Shown piece after piece: positions 16,539 through 24,554 of a DNA stretch of 64,000 nucleotides. Both the position numbers and the translations under genes were made by a program. Within the stretch, counting starts at the first letter, position 1; every line of letters begins with the position of its first letter. The stretch is from Lentzea tibetensis (GTDB lineage: Bacteria; Actinomycetota; Actinomycetes; Mycobacteriales; Pseudonocardiaceae). The stretch lies in NCBI RefSeq assembly GCF_007845675.1, contig NZ_VOBR01000007.1, positions 124,001-188,000 on the forward strand, in the 5' to 3' direction. Under the pieces are notes generated by a model that had not been told where the DNA came from, ran no database searches, and was given only the letters and a program-made list of their open reading frames with translations.

Positions 16539-17647
16539 GAAGACTGGTCGCGCGCGACTCCGCGGAAGCACATCGGGTCGCCACCCCGCTGGAGTTGTTG
16601 TTCGACCTGAGCTTCGTGGTGGCGGTCGCGCAGGCCGCCACCTCTTTGCACCACGCCGTGTCCGAGAACCACCTCGGCACCGGCGTGCTCACGTACTCGA
16701 TGATGTTCTTCGCGCTCTGGTGGCCGTGGGTGAACTTCACCTGGTTCGCCAGCGCGTACGACAACGACGACGTGTTCTACCGGCTCACCACGATGGTGCA
16801 GATCGGTGGCGTGCTGCTCGTCGCGGCGGGCATCCCGCGGGTGTTCGACCACCACGACTTCGGCCTGGTGGTGACCGGGTACGTCGTCATCCGGATGGCG
16901 ATGGTCGTGAACTGGGTGCGGGCCGCTCACGGCGATCCGCGACACCGCGCGTGCGCGACGCGCTACGCCGTCGGCGTCGGGGTGCTCCAAGCGCTGTGGG
17001 TCGGGTGGCTGTTCATCCCGGAGGGCGCGCAGCTGCCGTCGTTCTTCGCGGCCGTGGTCGTCGAGATGCTGCTGCCGGTGTGGGCGGAGCGCCCGTCGAC
17101 GACGTCGTGGCACCCGCACCACGTGATCGAGCGGCACGGCCTGTTCACGCTGATCGTGCTCGGCGAGTCGATCCTCGCCGCGACCATCGCGTTCCAGAAG
17201 GGCGCCGACACCGGCCACAACCTCATCACGCTGGCGATCGCCGCCCTGGTCATCGTGTGTTCGCTGTGGTGGATCTACTTCGAGACCCCGCCGCGCGAGC
17301 TGGCCACCGAGAACCTGGGCCGCGCGTTCGTGTGGGGCTACGGCCACTACTTCATCCTCGGATCGGTCGCGGCCGTCGGCGCCGGCCTCGCCGCGTCGGT
17401 GGACTACGACCTGCACGTGTCGCACGCGCCGGGCATGGTCGTCGCGAGCGCCACGACCGTGCCGATCGCGATCTACCTGCTCAGCGTGTGGTTCCTGCAG
17501 GTCTGCCCACGTGTGAGGGGGCTGCCGGTCGCCGTGCTGCCCGTCGGCGCGGTGCTCGTGCTCGGTGCGACGTTCGCCCCTGCACCGATTCACGTCGCCG
17601 CCGGGATTCTCGTGATCCTCGCTGTGGCGGTCCGCCTGGTGCGATGA
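16535..17647 (+). CDS. Low-temperature-requirement A (LtrA) family membrane protein
   Basis: 370 residues with many helices and the family hallmarks TPLELLFDLSFVVAVAQ near the N-terminus and HGLFTLIVLGESILA in the middle. LtrA was named from a Listeria cold-growth mutant; its biochemical role is unsettled. GTG overlaps the stop of the ABC ATPase (GTGA), so it is coupled to the importer, but a functional connection is only an inference. Confidence 0.85.
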   Translation: MRRLVARDSAEAHRVATPLELLFDLSFVVAVAQAATSLHHAVSENHLGTGVLTYSMMFFALWWPWVNFTWFASAYDNDDVFYRLTTMVQIGGVLLVAAGIPRVFDHHDFGLVVTGYVVIRMAMVVNWVRAAHGDPRHRACATRYAVGVGVLQALWVGWLFIPEGAQLPSFFAAVVVEMLLPVWAERPSTTSWHPHHVIERHGLFTLIVLGESILAATIAFQKGADTGHNLITLAIAALVIVCSLWWIYFETPPRELATENLGRAFVWGYGHYFILGSVAAVGAGLAASVDYDLHVSHAPGMVVASATTVPIAIYLLSVWFLQVCPRVRGLPVAVLPVGAVLVLGATFAPAPIHVAAGILVILAVAVRLVR

Positions 17648-17654
17648 TCGACAG

Positions 17655-18050
17655 ATGTCCGGTGTGCGCGAACTCCGTCTGGCTGTCACAGCGTCCGACT
17701 ACGACGAGGCGCTGCGGTTCTACCGCGACGTCCTCGGCCTGTCCGAGCGCGAGGCCTACAGCTCCGAGAACGGCCGGGTGACCATCCTCGAGGCGGGCCG
17801 GGCGACGCTGGAGATCATCGAACCGAAGCACGCCGACTACATCGACGAGGTCGAGGTCGGCAGGCGCGTCGCCGGGCACATCCGGGTCGCGTTCGAGGTC
17901 GACGACTCGGCCGCCACGACGCGCGAGCTCGAACAGGCGGGCGCCGAGGTGATCGCGGAGCCGACGCGGACGCCGTGGAACTCGCTCAACGCGCGGCTCG
18001 CGGCTCCGGCGGGTCTGCAGCTGACCCTGTTCACCGAGCTCGGCGAGTGA
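17655..18050 (+). CDS. Glyoxalase/VOC-fold protein
   Basis: 131 residues with two beta-alpha-beta-beta-beta halves of the vicinal-oxygen-chelate fold: LRLAVTASDYDEALRFYRDVLGL and HIRVAFEVDDSAATTRELEQAGAEV. Metal ligands are not all obvious: the usual first His is replaced by a non-ligand (LRLAV), and LEIIEPKH supplies a Glu. It may be a resistance or dioxygenase-like protein, or non-catalytic. Overlaps the following MFS gene by 4 bases (GTGA), suggesting joint translation. Confidence 0.75.
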   Translation: MSGVRELRLAVTASDYDEALRFYRDVLGLSEREAYSSENGRVTILEAGRATLEIIEPKHADYIDEVEVGRRVAGHIRVAFEVDDSAATTRELEQAGAEVIAEPTRTPWNSLNARLAAPAGLQLTLFTELGE

Positions 18051-19255
18051 CGGGGCTGGGCTACCGCGAGCTCGTCAACAGGGACGTGCTCGCCTGGGTC
18101 GTCGTGTCGCTGGTGGGCAAGCTGCCGCTCGCGATGGCCCCGCTGGCCATGGTGTTCCTGACCCGCGAGCTACCCGGTGGGTACTCGCTGGGCGCCGCGC
18201 TCGCCGCCGTCTACGTCGTGGGCGAGGTGCTGGGTGCCGCGCTGCTCGGCCTCCTGCTGGACACCGCACGCCTGCGCGGCCAGCTCTCGGCCGGACTCGC
18301 GGTGGGCGCGGTGGCGTTCGGCGTGCTCGCGTTCGCGCAGAGCACCTGGCTGCTGGTCGCGGCGGCGTTCCTCGCGGGCGCCGGTCCGTCGACCACACCG
18401 GGTGGACTGCGCGCGGTGCTGCTCGGCCTGCTGCCGGACGACCACGTGCCGCGCGCGATGAGCATGGAGGCGATGCTCACCCAGGTCACCTGGGCGGTCG
18501 CGCCCGCGCTGGTCACCGTCGTGGCGCTCGGCGTCGCACCGCAGGCGCCCGCCGTGGTCGCGGCGTCGGGGACGGCCATCGCGGCCTGGCTCGTGTGGAT
18601 CCTGCCGCGCGGGCACGTCACGTCGCGCAAGGGTTCCGCCACCACGCGGACCGTGCTGTCGGCGTGGCCGATCTACCTGATCAGCGCCGCCGCGCTGGCG
18701 CAGCTGGCGGTGGCGGAGCTGGTGCTGCCCGCGCTGCTGGAGTACCGGGGTTTCGCGGTCGGCTGGGCCGGTGTCCTGCTGACCGGGTTCGCGGCGTGCA
18801 GCGCGGTCGGCGCGCTCGTCTACGGCTGGCGGAGGTGGCCGGGCGGCCTGCGCACGCAGGGGTTCGTGCTGCTCGTCGTCACCGCGGCGTGCGTCGTGTT
18901 CGTCGCGCTGGGCACGAGCCTGCCGATCATCGCGATCGCGCTGCTGGCGGCCGGGTTGTTCCAGTCAGGCGTGCTGGTGACGCGCAGCCTGGTGCTGCGC
19001 GAACGCTTGCCCGTCGGCGCGCACGCGGCGGGTTTCTCGATGATGTACGCGGTGACCGGCGTCGGCTACGGCCTCACGGCCAGCGCGGCGGCATGGGTGC
19101 TCGCGCACGGCACGCCGGAGTGGGCGGTGCTCGGTGGCGTGGCGATCACGCTGGTGCTGACGGCGGTCAGCGCGCTCGCGGAACGCCGCCAGCGCGCTGA
19201 CCAGCGGGTCACGCACCCACGATCGGATTCCACGGCCGCAACGACACCACCGTGA
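18047..19255 (+). CDS. Major facilitator superfamily transporter
   Basis: 402 residues, about 12 hydrophobic segments, with MFS-like arrangement (PLAMVFLTRELPGGYSLGAALAAVYVVGEVLGAALLG, then a long central loop and second half). The usual loop 2-3 motif is degenerate (LLLDTARLRGQL). Probably a proton-coupled exporter of a small molecule. GTG start overlaps the VOC gene stop, so the two are coupled; the pairing of a VOC protein and MFS pump is common in resistance loci. Its 3' end overlaps the opposite YCII gene by 47 bases. Confidence 0.8.
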   Translation: MTGLGYRELVNRDVLAWVVVSLVGKLPLAMAPLAMVFLTRELPGGYSLGAALAAVYVVGEVLGAALLGLLLDTARLRGQLSAGLAVGAVAFGVLAFAQSTWLLVAAAFLAGAGPSTTPGGLRAVLLGLLPDDHVPRAMSMEAMLTQVTWAVAPALVTVVALGVAPQAPAVVAASGTAIAAWLVWILPRGHVTSRKGSATTRTVLSAWPIYLISAAALAQLAVAELVLPALLEYRGFAVGWAGVLLTGFAACSAVGALVYGWRRWPGGLRTQGFVLLVVTAACVVFVALGTSLPIIAIALLAAGLFQSGVLVTRSLVLRERLPVGAHAAGFSMMYAVTGVGYGLTASAAAWVLAHGTPEWAVLGGVAITLVLTAVSALAERRQRADQRVTHPRSDSTAATTPP

Positions 19256-19475
19256 CGCCCGGCGTCGCGTAGTACGGGTCGTCGGCCATGATCACCCGTG
19301 CGGCCGCCTCGTCTTCGACGTTGAACACGACCATCGCGCCGGACTCGTCGCGCCACGGGCCCGCCATCGCGAGCTTGCCCTCCGCGTGCAGCGCGGCGAG
19401 CTTCTCGCGGTGCAGCGGCCGGGCGGCCAGCCGCTGTCCGCCGTCTTCGCTGAATGAGATCTCGAGAACGATCAT
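19209..19475 (-). CDS. YCII-domain protein
   Basis: 88 residues: IVLEISFSEDGGQRLAARPLHREKLAALHAEGKLAMAGPW, VEDEAAARVIMADDPYYATPG, the compact YciI-like ferredoxin fold. The family conserves a His (H22 here) and Asp and is thought to be enzymatic, but role in the cell is unknown. Convergent with the MFS gene. Confidence 0.8.
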   Translation of the reverse strand: MIVLEISFSEDGGQRLAARPLHREKLAALHAEGKLAMAGPWRDESGAMVVFNVEDEAAARVIMADDPYYATPGVTVVSLRPWNPIVGA

Positions 19476-19496
19476 GCGCTCACCCTACGCACGGAA

Positions 19497-19526
19497 AAGG
19501 GGCGGTGCCGCGCGGCACCGCCCCTT
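19497..19526. terminator. Strong terminator hairpin
   Basis: AAGGGGCGGTGCC pairs perfectly with GGCACCGCCCCTT around a GCGC loop. Placed just after the stop of the minus-strand LVIVD gene, flanked by A and T bases; may act in both directions. Confidence 0.8.
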
Positions 19527-19538
19527 CTCACCGAACCA

Positions 19539-21005
19539 CTACCAGCTGCGGTAGTGCTGCTGCGTCTGGACGTTGAGCTCGTCGAACCGGACGAACTTCG
19601 CCGGGAACGCCCTCGGATCGCGGAAGTCGATCACGTCGAATCCGCGCTGGATCTCCGAGGAGTAGATGTAGCCGTTGTAGTAGTACGACGACCAGGTGCC
19701 GCCACTGGCACCGTTGGCCATCGGGCCGTACTCGAAGAACCCGATCTCCTTGGGCTTGGCCGAGTTCGTGAAGTCCCACACCGACACGCCACCCTGGTAC
19801 CAGGACTGGACCATGATGTCCTTGCCCTTGATCGGGATGAGCGAGCCGTTGTGCGCCACGCAGTTCTCGGTGCTCGTCTGGAACCGCGGGATCTTGTAGT
19901 AGCTGCGGAACACCAGCTTGCGCTTGTCGCCCCGGCCCACGATGTCGTAGATGCCGTTGGCACCCCGGTTCGGGCCGATCTCCGCGTTGCAGGTCGCCGC
20001 GCCGCCGCCACCGAGCTCGTCGGTGAAGACGACCTTCGTGCCGTCGTTGTTGAACGTCGCCGAGTGCCAGAACGCGAAGTTCACGTCGTCGGCCTGCCTG
20101 CTCAGCTCACGCGGTGCCTCGGGGTTGGAGATGTCGAACAGCACGCCGTCACCCATGCAGGCGCCGGCCGCGAGGTCGAGCTTCGGGTACACGGTGATGT
20201 CGTGGCAGCCGCTGGTCGCCGAGCGGCCGGGTGCACCGGGGTCGCCGCCGTCCGGGAACAGCACCGGAGCCTTGATGACCGATGCGGCCGCCGGGTTGCG
20301 CACCGGCACCTTGACGATCGAGATCTTGTCGTGCGGCGGCTGGCAGTCCGGGAACGTGGCGTTCGGCGAGTAGGAAGAGACGTAGAGGTACACGTCCTTC
20401 TTGTTCTTGCCGGGCACCAGCGTGTGGGTGTGCGAGCCGCAGTCGGTCTCGACAGCCGCGACGTACTTGGGAGCACGCTTGTCGCTGATGTCGAAGATCT
20501 TGATGCCCTCCCACGAGTCCTTGATCGTGGCGGACTGCGCGACGTTGTTGCAGGTGTTGTTGCTGCGCGACGAGTCGGTCGACAGGAACAGCAGGTCACC
20601 TGACACCGTGACGTCGTTCTGCGCGCCGGGGCAGAGCACCTGGCTGACGATCTTCGGGCTGCGCGGGTTGCGCACGTTGTAGATCGTGAAGCCGAGGTAG
20701 TTGCCGACGATCGCGTGGTTGTCGGTGAACGCGATGTCCGAGTAAACCGAGTCCCCGTTGGCGAACGGGCCGGACTTGTCGAGGTGGGCAACCCTCTTCA
20801 TGTTCCGGCTTCGGCTGATCTCGTCCGGGGCCAGCGGGCCGCCGCCCGGTTCCGCTGGCGCCTCCAGCTGGGCTTCCGAGAGCCCGGCGATGTCGGCGTT
20901 GTCCGGGTTGTCGGGCTGACCAAAGGCCTGGGGGGCTGTCAACGTTGACAACGCGAGCGCAAGCGCTCCTACAACCGCCAACGACGATCTGCGTCGTGTG
21001 GTCAC
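19539..21005 (-). CDS. Secreted LVIVD-repeat beta-propeller protein
   Basis: 488 residues with a Sec signal (VVGALALALSTLTAPQAFG). The body contains repeats such as SVYSDIAFTDNHAIVGNYLGFTIYNVRNPRSPKIV and GIKIFDISDKRAPKYVAAV, the LVIVD beta-propeller pattern, plus HTHTL and SGCHDITVYP segments conserved in this family. Function is not established. It is divergent from a DUF305 lipoprotein, a partnership I recall from other actinomycetes, which suggests a joint envelope role. Confidence 0.8.
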   Translation of the reverse strand: MTTRRRSSLAVVGALALALSTLTAPQAFGQPDNPDNADIAGLSEAQLEAPAEPGGGPLAPDEISRSRNMKRVAHLDKSGPFANGDSVYSDIAFTDNHAIVGNYLGFTIYNVRNPRSPKIVSQVLCPGAQNDVTVSGDLLFLSTDSSRSNNTCNNVAQSATIKDSWEGIKIFDISDKRAPKYVAAVETDCGSHTHTLVPGKNKKDVYLYVSSYSPNATFPDCQPPHDKISIVKVPVRNPAAASVIKAPVLFPDGGDPGAPGRSATSGCHDITVYPKLDLAAGACMGDGVLFDISNPEAPRELSRQADDVNFAFWHSATFNNDGTKVVFTDELGGGGAATCNAEIGPNRGANGIYDIVGRGDKRKLVFRSYYKIPRFQTSTENCVAHNGSLIPIKGKDIMVQSWYQGGVSVWDFTNSAKPKEIGFFEYGPMANGASGGTWSSYYYNGYIYSSEIQRGFDVIDFRDPRAFPAKFVRFDELNVQTQQHYRSW

Positions 21006-21125
21006 GACTGGGTTCCCCTCTCGGTCGGGGGTTGTCTGTGTGGCGGAAGTATCTACTCTTCGCCTAGCTAATGAACAGCTCCTTTCGGCGGGTATTGTGC
21101 GCCGAAGCGGCGAAAGGGGTGCGGG

Positions 21126-21737
21126 GTGCGGACCGGTCTGCTAGCGGTGACGATCTTGCTGGTCATCGGGGGTGCGGCGTGCACGTCGTCCGACCCGGAC
21201 GCGCCGCCGATCATCGTCCCCAACGGGCCGGGTGAGCAGGCGCAGACCATCTCTCCGGGTGAAGCTTCGAGCCACATCCCGGCGCCGCCCAACGACGCCG
21301 ACCGGACCTACGTGACGATGATGATCGTCCACCACCAGCAGGCGCTGTCGATGACGTCGCTCGTGCCCACGCGTGCGGCCAACGGGACGGTCAAGGGCAT
21401 CGCCTCGCGGATCGAGGACTCGCAGAAGCCCGAGATCGGCGCCATGGAGCAGTGGCAGAAGCAGTTCGGCGCCTCCGGTGCGTCCAAGCACGACCACTCG
21501 ACCATGCCGGGGATGGCGACCGCCGCGCAGCTGGACGCGTTGAAGAACGCCTCCGGTGGGGCGTTCGACCGGATGTTCCTCGAGCTGATGATCGTGCACC
21601 ACGAGGGTGCCGTGAAGATGGCAACCGACCTGCTCGGGGCCGGTCAGAACGTGCTGGTCGAGGAGATGGCCAACGACGTGATCTCCACGCAGACCGATGA
21701 GATTCAGCGCATGCGGGACCTGTTGCCGCAGGTGTGA
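21126..21737 (+). CDS. DUF305 lipoprotein
   Basis: 203 residues with lipoprotein signal (VTILLVIGGAAC). Two copies of the DUF305 core are visible: YVTMMIVHHQQALSMTSL and FLELMIVHHEGAVKMATDLL, each with MMxxHHxxA, and KHDHSTMPGM between them. Some DUF305 proteins are linked to copper handling; the His and Met pattern here would suit metal binding, but this is inference. Divergent from the LVIVD gene; about 120 bases between the starts carry both promoters. Confidence 0.8.
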   Translation: MRTGLLAVTILLVIGGAACTSSDPDAPPIIVPNGPGEQAQTISPGEASSHIPAPPNDADRTYVTMMIVHHQQALSMTSLVPTRAANGTVKGIASRIEDSQKPEIGAMEQWQKQFGASGASKHDHSTMPGMATAAQLDALKNASGGAFDRMFLELMIVHHEGAVKMATDLLGAGQNVLVEEMANDVISTQTDEIQRMRDLLPQV

Positions 21738-21882
21738 CGGTTGGGCTGCGGTACGCGCGCCGCGCCAGGCCGTGCCTGTCCGCGCTCACGCAGGCGTCGC
21801 CCGCCAGGGGACCCCTGATTTCATTCTCCCAGCCAGCACCGACAACTCCGGGCCGTGAGCCCGGAGTTGTCCACAGGTGACG

Positions 21883-22212
21883 TCAGGCGCAGGCTTCGTC
21901 AGGCGTGACGATCAGGTCCTCGATCGGCGAGAAGCACTCGACCGCGTTACCCGTGACGTGCCGGGCGATCCCGCTGTTCCGCGCGTGCGCCTGCTTGAAG
22001 GAGTCGGACGCGACCCAGGCGCGGAAGTCCTCTTCGGACTCGAACTCGTTGGTGGACACGTACGGCTGGTCGGGACGGGTCGGCCTCAGCAGGGTGCTGC
22101 GCAGCAGGCCGGGCACACCTGGCAGGAACGTGCGCATGTTGTCGCGGAAGTGGCGTTCGAACTCCTCGGCTCGCTCCGCGGGGACGAACAGGCGGTTGGT
22201 AGCGATGAACAC
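21883..22212 (-). CDS. Antibiotic-biosynthesis-monooxygenase (ABM) fold protein
   Basis: 109 residues: VFIATNRLFVPAERAEEFERHFRDN, FLPGVPGLLRSTLLRP, YVSTNEFESEEDFRAWVASDSFKQAHA, the dimeric ferredoxin-like ABM fold. Family members include heme-degrading enzymes (IsdG/HmoA) and quinone-forming monooxygenases. The N-terminal ATN and later segments resemble the heme-related group, so heme degradation is possible but not proven. GTG 22212 follows AGGAGG by 5 bases. Divergent from the TetR gene. Confidence 0.7.
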   Translation of the reverse strand: MFIATNRLFVPAERAEEFERHFRDNMRTFLPGVPGLLRSTLLRPTRPDQPYVSTNEFESEEDFRAWVASDSFKQAHARNSGIARHVTGNAVECFSPIEDLIVTPDEACA

Positions 22213-22300
22213 TGCGACCTCCTGTGATTCCGACGCTCTGTCGGCAACTATTCCAACACCACGTCGGGAAGGCAAGGCGATCAAGCGATACGATCGGTGT

Positions 22301-22891
22301 GTGCCGAGGATCAGCGCTGACACGGTCGCGCAGCACCGTGCCAACCGGCTGCGCGCGTTGCTGGACGCCGGACGGGAGATCGTCGCCGAAGGCGGCGCGG
22401 ACGCGCTCACCCTCGCGGCGTTGGCCAGGCGGGTCGGGCTGAGCAGGCCGAGCCTCTACGAGTACTTCCGGTCCCGCGAGGAACTGGTCGCCGCGATCGT
22501 CACCGACGCGCTGCCCGAGTGGGCGGACAAGCTGGAGGACGCGGTCAACCAGGCTGGCACCGTGCCGCAGAAGATCGAGGCCTACCTGCGCGCCGAGCTC
22601 GAGATCATCTCGGACGGCAGCCACGGTGCGGTGGTCGCGCTCTCCGCGCACACGCTGCCGGACAGCAGCCGCGAGCAGATCAGGGCCGAGCACGAACGGC
22701 TCCTCGCGCCGCTCGTCGGCGTCTTCAAGACGGCGGGCGTGCAACGCGCCCAGCTCCGGGCGATGCTCGTGCACGCCATGGTCGAAGCCTCGTCGCGGAT
22801 GATCACGCCGGGCCGCAGCGAGGAGAACGAGGCCGTGATCGCCACCCTCCTCGACCAGGTGGTGCACGGCCTGGATCAACCGATCGGTTGA
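22301..22891 (+). CDS. TetR-family regulator of the ABC/two-component unit
   Basis: 196 residues: helix-turn-helix GADALTLAALARRVGLSRPSLYEYFRSREELVAAIV, C-terminal ligand domain about 130 residues. GTG 22301 follows the promoter-like CGATACGAT closely, so the transcript may be leaderless. Its 3' end overlaps a perfect 26-base palindrome, and the genes for an ABC exporter and a two-component system follow. A half-matching site (ATCAAGCGAT...CGATCGGT) lies at 22280-22298 ahead of its own start. Confidence 0.8.
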   Translation: MPRISADTVAQHRANRLRALLDAGREIVAEGGADALTLAALARRVGLSRPSLYEYFRSREELVAAIVTDALPEWADKLEDAVNQAGTVPQKIEAYLRAELEIISDGSHGAVVALSAHTLPDSSREQIRAEHERLLAPLVGVFKTAGVQRAQLRAMLVHAMVEASSRMITPGRSEENEAVIATLLDQVVHGLDQPIG

Positions 22892-22896
22892 TCCAG
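22871..22896. promoter_or_regulatory. Perfect 26-base palindrome at the TetR stop codon
   Basis: The half CTGGATCAACCGA is followed directly by its exact complement, so the site is symmetric over 26 bases. It covers the TetR stop codon and lies 53 bases ahead of the ABC ATPase start. There is no T-run after it, so an operator for the TetR protein is more likely than a terminator. Confidence 0.6.
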
Positions 22897-22948
22897 CACT
22901 ACCAGCTCGTTCGATGAGACGCGAGCGTCCGAACGCGACGCTCGAGGC

Positions 22949-23842
22949 ATGGCAATCATCGAAGTCGACGACCTCCGCAAGACCTACGGGGCGAAGGTCG
23001 CGGTCGACGGCATCAGCCTGGCCGTCGACGAGGGGGAGATCTTCGGCATCCTCGGCCCGAACGGCGCGGGCAAGACCACGACCGTCGAGTGCGTCGCCGG
23101 GCTCAGGACGCCCGACGCGGGCACCATCAAGGTCGCCGGAAGGAACCCGAAGGACTGCCGGGACCTGCTCGGCGTGCAGTTGCAGGAGAGCGAGCTGCCT
23201 GAGCGGATCCGGGTGCGCGAGGCGATCGAGCTGTTCTCCAGCTTTTACCCGGACCCGGTCGACTGGACCGAACGGCTCGGGCTCGCCGAGCACCGCGAAG
23301 CCGAGTTCGGGAAGCTGTCCGGCGGCCAGAAGCAGCGGCTGAACGTCGCGCTCGCGCTCGTCGGCAACCCGCGCGTGGCGATACTCGACGAACTGACCAC
23401 CGGGCTCGACCCGCAGGCCCGCCGCGACACCTGGAGCATCGTCGAGGACGTGCGCACCGCGGGCGTCACGATCCTGCTCGTCACGCACTTCATGGAGGAG
23501 GCCGAGCGGCTCTGCGACCGCGTCGCCGTCGTCAACGCGGGCCGGATCGTCGCGCTGGACACGCCTTCCGGGCTGGTGTCCCGTGTGGACGGTGAGCAGC
23601 GGGTGCGGTTCCGGCCGTCCGAACCGCTGGCGCTGGATCTGCTCCGCGGCCTGCACGAGGTGACGGACGTCCAGGACGACGGCGGCCAGCTGACCGTCAC
23701 CGGCGGCGGCAACCTGCTGCACGCCGTCACGTCCCTGCTGGCCCGCAGGCAGATCGTCGCGCTCGAGCTCCGCGTCGACCAGGTCAGCCTCGACGACGCC
23801 TACGTCGCACTCACCGGAGGACACCGTGCGCAAGATCGTTGA
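22949..23842 (+). CDS. ABC-2 exporter ATPase
   Basis: 297 residues: Walker A GPNGAGKTTT, Q-loop VQLQESELP, signature KLSGGQKQRLNVALAL, Walker B VAILDELTTGLDPQ and VTHFMEEA. The C-terminal 80 residues are the accessory domain of DrrA/CcmA-type exporters. Reads ELTTGLD where most have EPTxGLD. It overlaps the permease gene by 17 bases and should power it. A CGAGCGTC/GACGCTCG stem covers the area before the ribosome site. Confidence 0.85.
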   Translation: MAIIEVDDLRKTYGAKVAVDGISLAVDEGEIFGILGPNGAGKTTTVECVAGLRTPDAGTIKVAGRNPKDCRDLLGVQLQESELPERIRVREAIELFSSFYPDPVDWTERLGLAEHREAEFGKLSGGQKQRLNVALALVGNPRVAILDELTTGLDPQARRDTWSIVEDVRTAGVTILLVTHFMEEAERLCDRVAVVNAGRIVALDTPSGLVSRVDGEQRVRFRPSEPLALDLLRGLHEVTDVQDDGGQLTVTGGGNLLHAVTSLLARRQIVALELRVDQVSLDDAYVALTGGHRAQDR

Positions 23843-24551
23843 GATCGAGACCAGGCTGTTCCTGCGGGACCGCCAGACGTCCATCTTCGCGGTGGTGTTC
23901 CCGACCGCGCTGCTGCTGGTGCTCGGCGCGATCCCCGCGCTGCGCACGCCGGACCCGGTGTTCGGCGGGCTGCGGTTCATCGACGGCTACGCGTCGACGC
24001 TGATCGTGATCACGCTGGCGTTCATCGGGCTGCAGCGGGTGCCGCAGGTCGTCGCGACCTACCGGGAGAAGGGCGTGCTGCGCAGGCTCTCCACGACACC
24101 CGTGCACCCGGTGCGCATCCTCGTCGCGCAGATGATCGTCAACATCGGGGCGGCCGCCGCGTCCATCGCGCTGACGATCGCCGTCGGCAGGCTGGTGTTC
24201 GGCATCGACCTGCCGCACAACCCGCTCGGCCTGCTGCTCACGGTGGCGCTGGGCGCGTCGGCGCTGTTCGGGATCGGCCTGGTCATCGCCGCGCTGGCGC
24301 CCACCGCGCGGGCTGCCGGCGGGTGGGCGACGATCGCGTTCATGCTGATCATGTTCTTCGGCGGCGCGTACCTGCCGAGGTTCATGCTGCCCGAGGTGAT
24401 CAACGCGATCGGCGAGCACCTGCCGCCGGGCGTGCAGGCGCTCCAGGACGGGTGGCTCGGCACCGCGCCGCAGCCGGCGCATCTCGTGATCATGGCACTG
24501 GTGACCTTGGTGGCGGGTACCGTCGCCGCCAGGACCTTCCGCTGGGAGTAG
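23826..24551 (+). CDS. ABC-2 exporter permease
   Basis: 241 residues, six hydrophobic segments (TSIFAVVFPTALLLVLGAIPAL first), amphipathic YREKGVLRRLSTTPVHPVRILVAQM after helix 2, and a conserved terminal GVQALQDGW region, all typical of DrrB-type ABC-2 permeases. GTG 23826 lies inside the ATPase gene. Exports an unknown small molecule or lipid; directly followed by a histidine kinase gene. Confidence 0.85.
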   Translation: MRKIVEIETRLFLRDRQTSIFAVVFPTALLLVLGAIPALRTPDPVFGGLRFIDGYASTLIVITLAFIGLQRVPQVVATYREKGVLRRLSTTPVHPVRILVAQMIVNIGAAAASIALTIAVGRLVFGIDLPHNPLGLLLTVALGASALFGIGLVIAALAPTARAAGGWATIAFMLIMFFGGAYLPRFMLPEVINAIGEHLPPGVQALQDGWLGTAPQPAHLVIMALVTLVAGTVAARTFRWE

Positions 24552-24554
24552 GGC

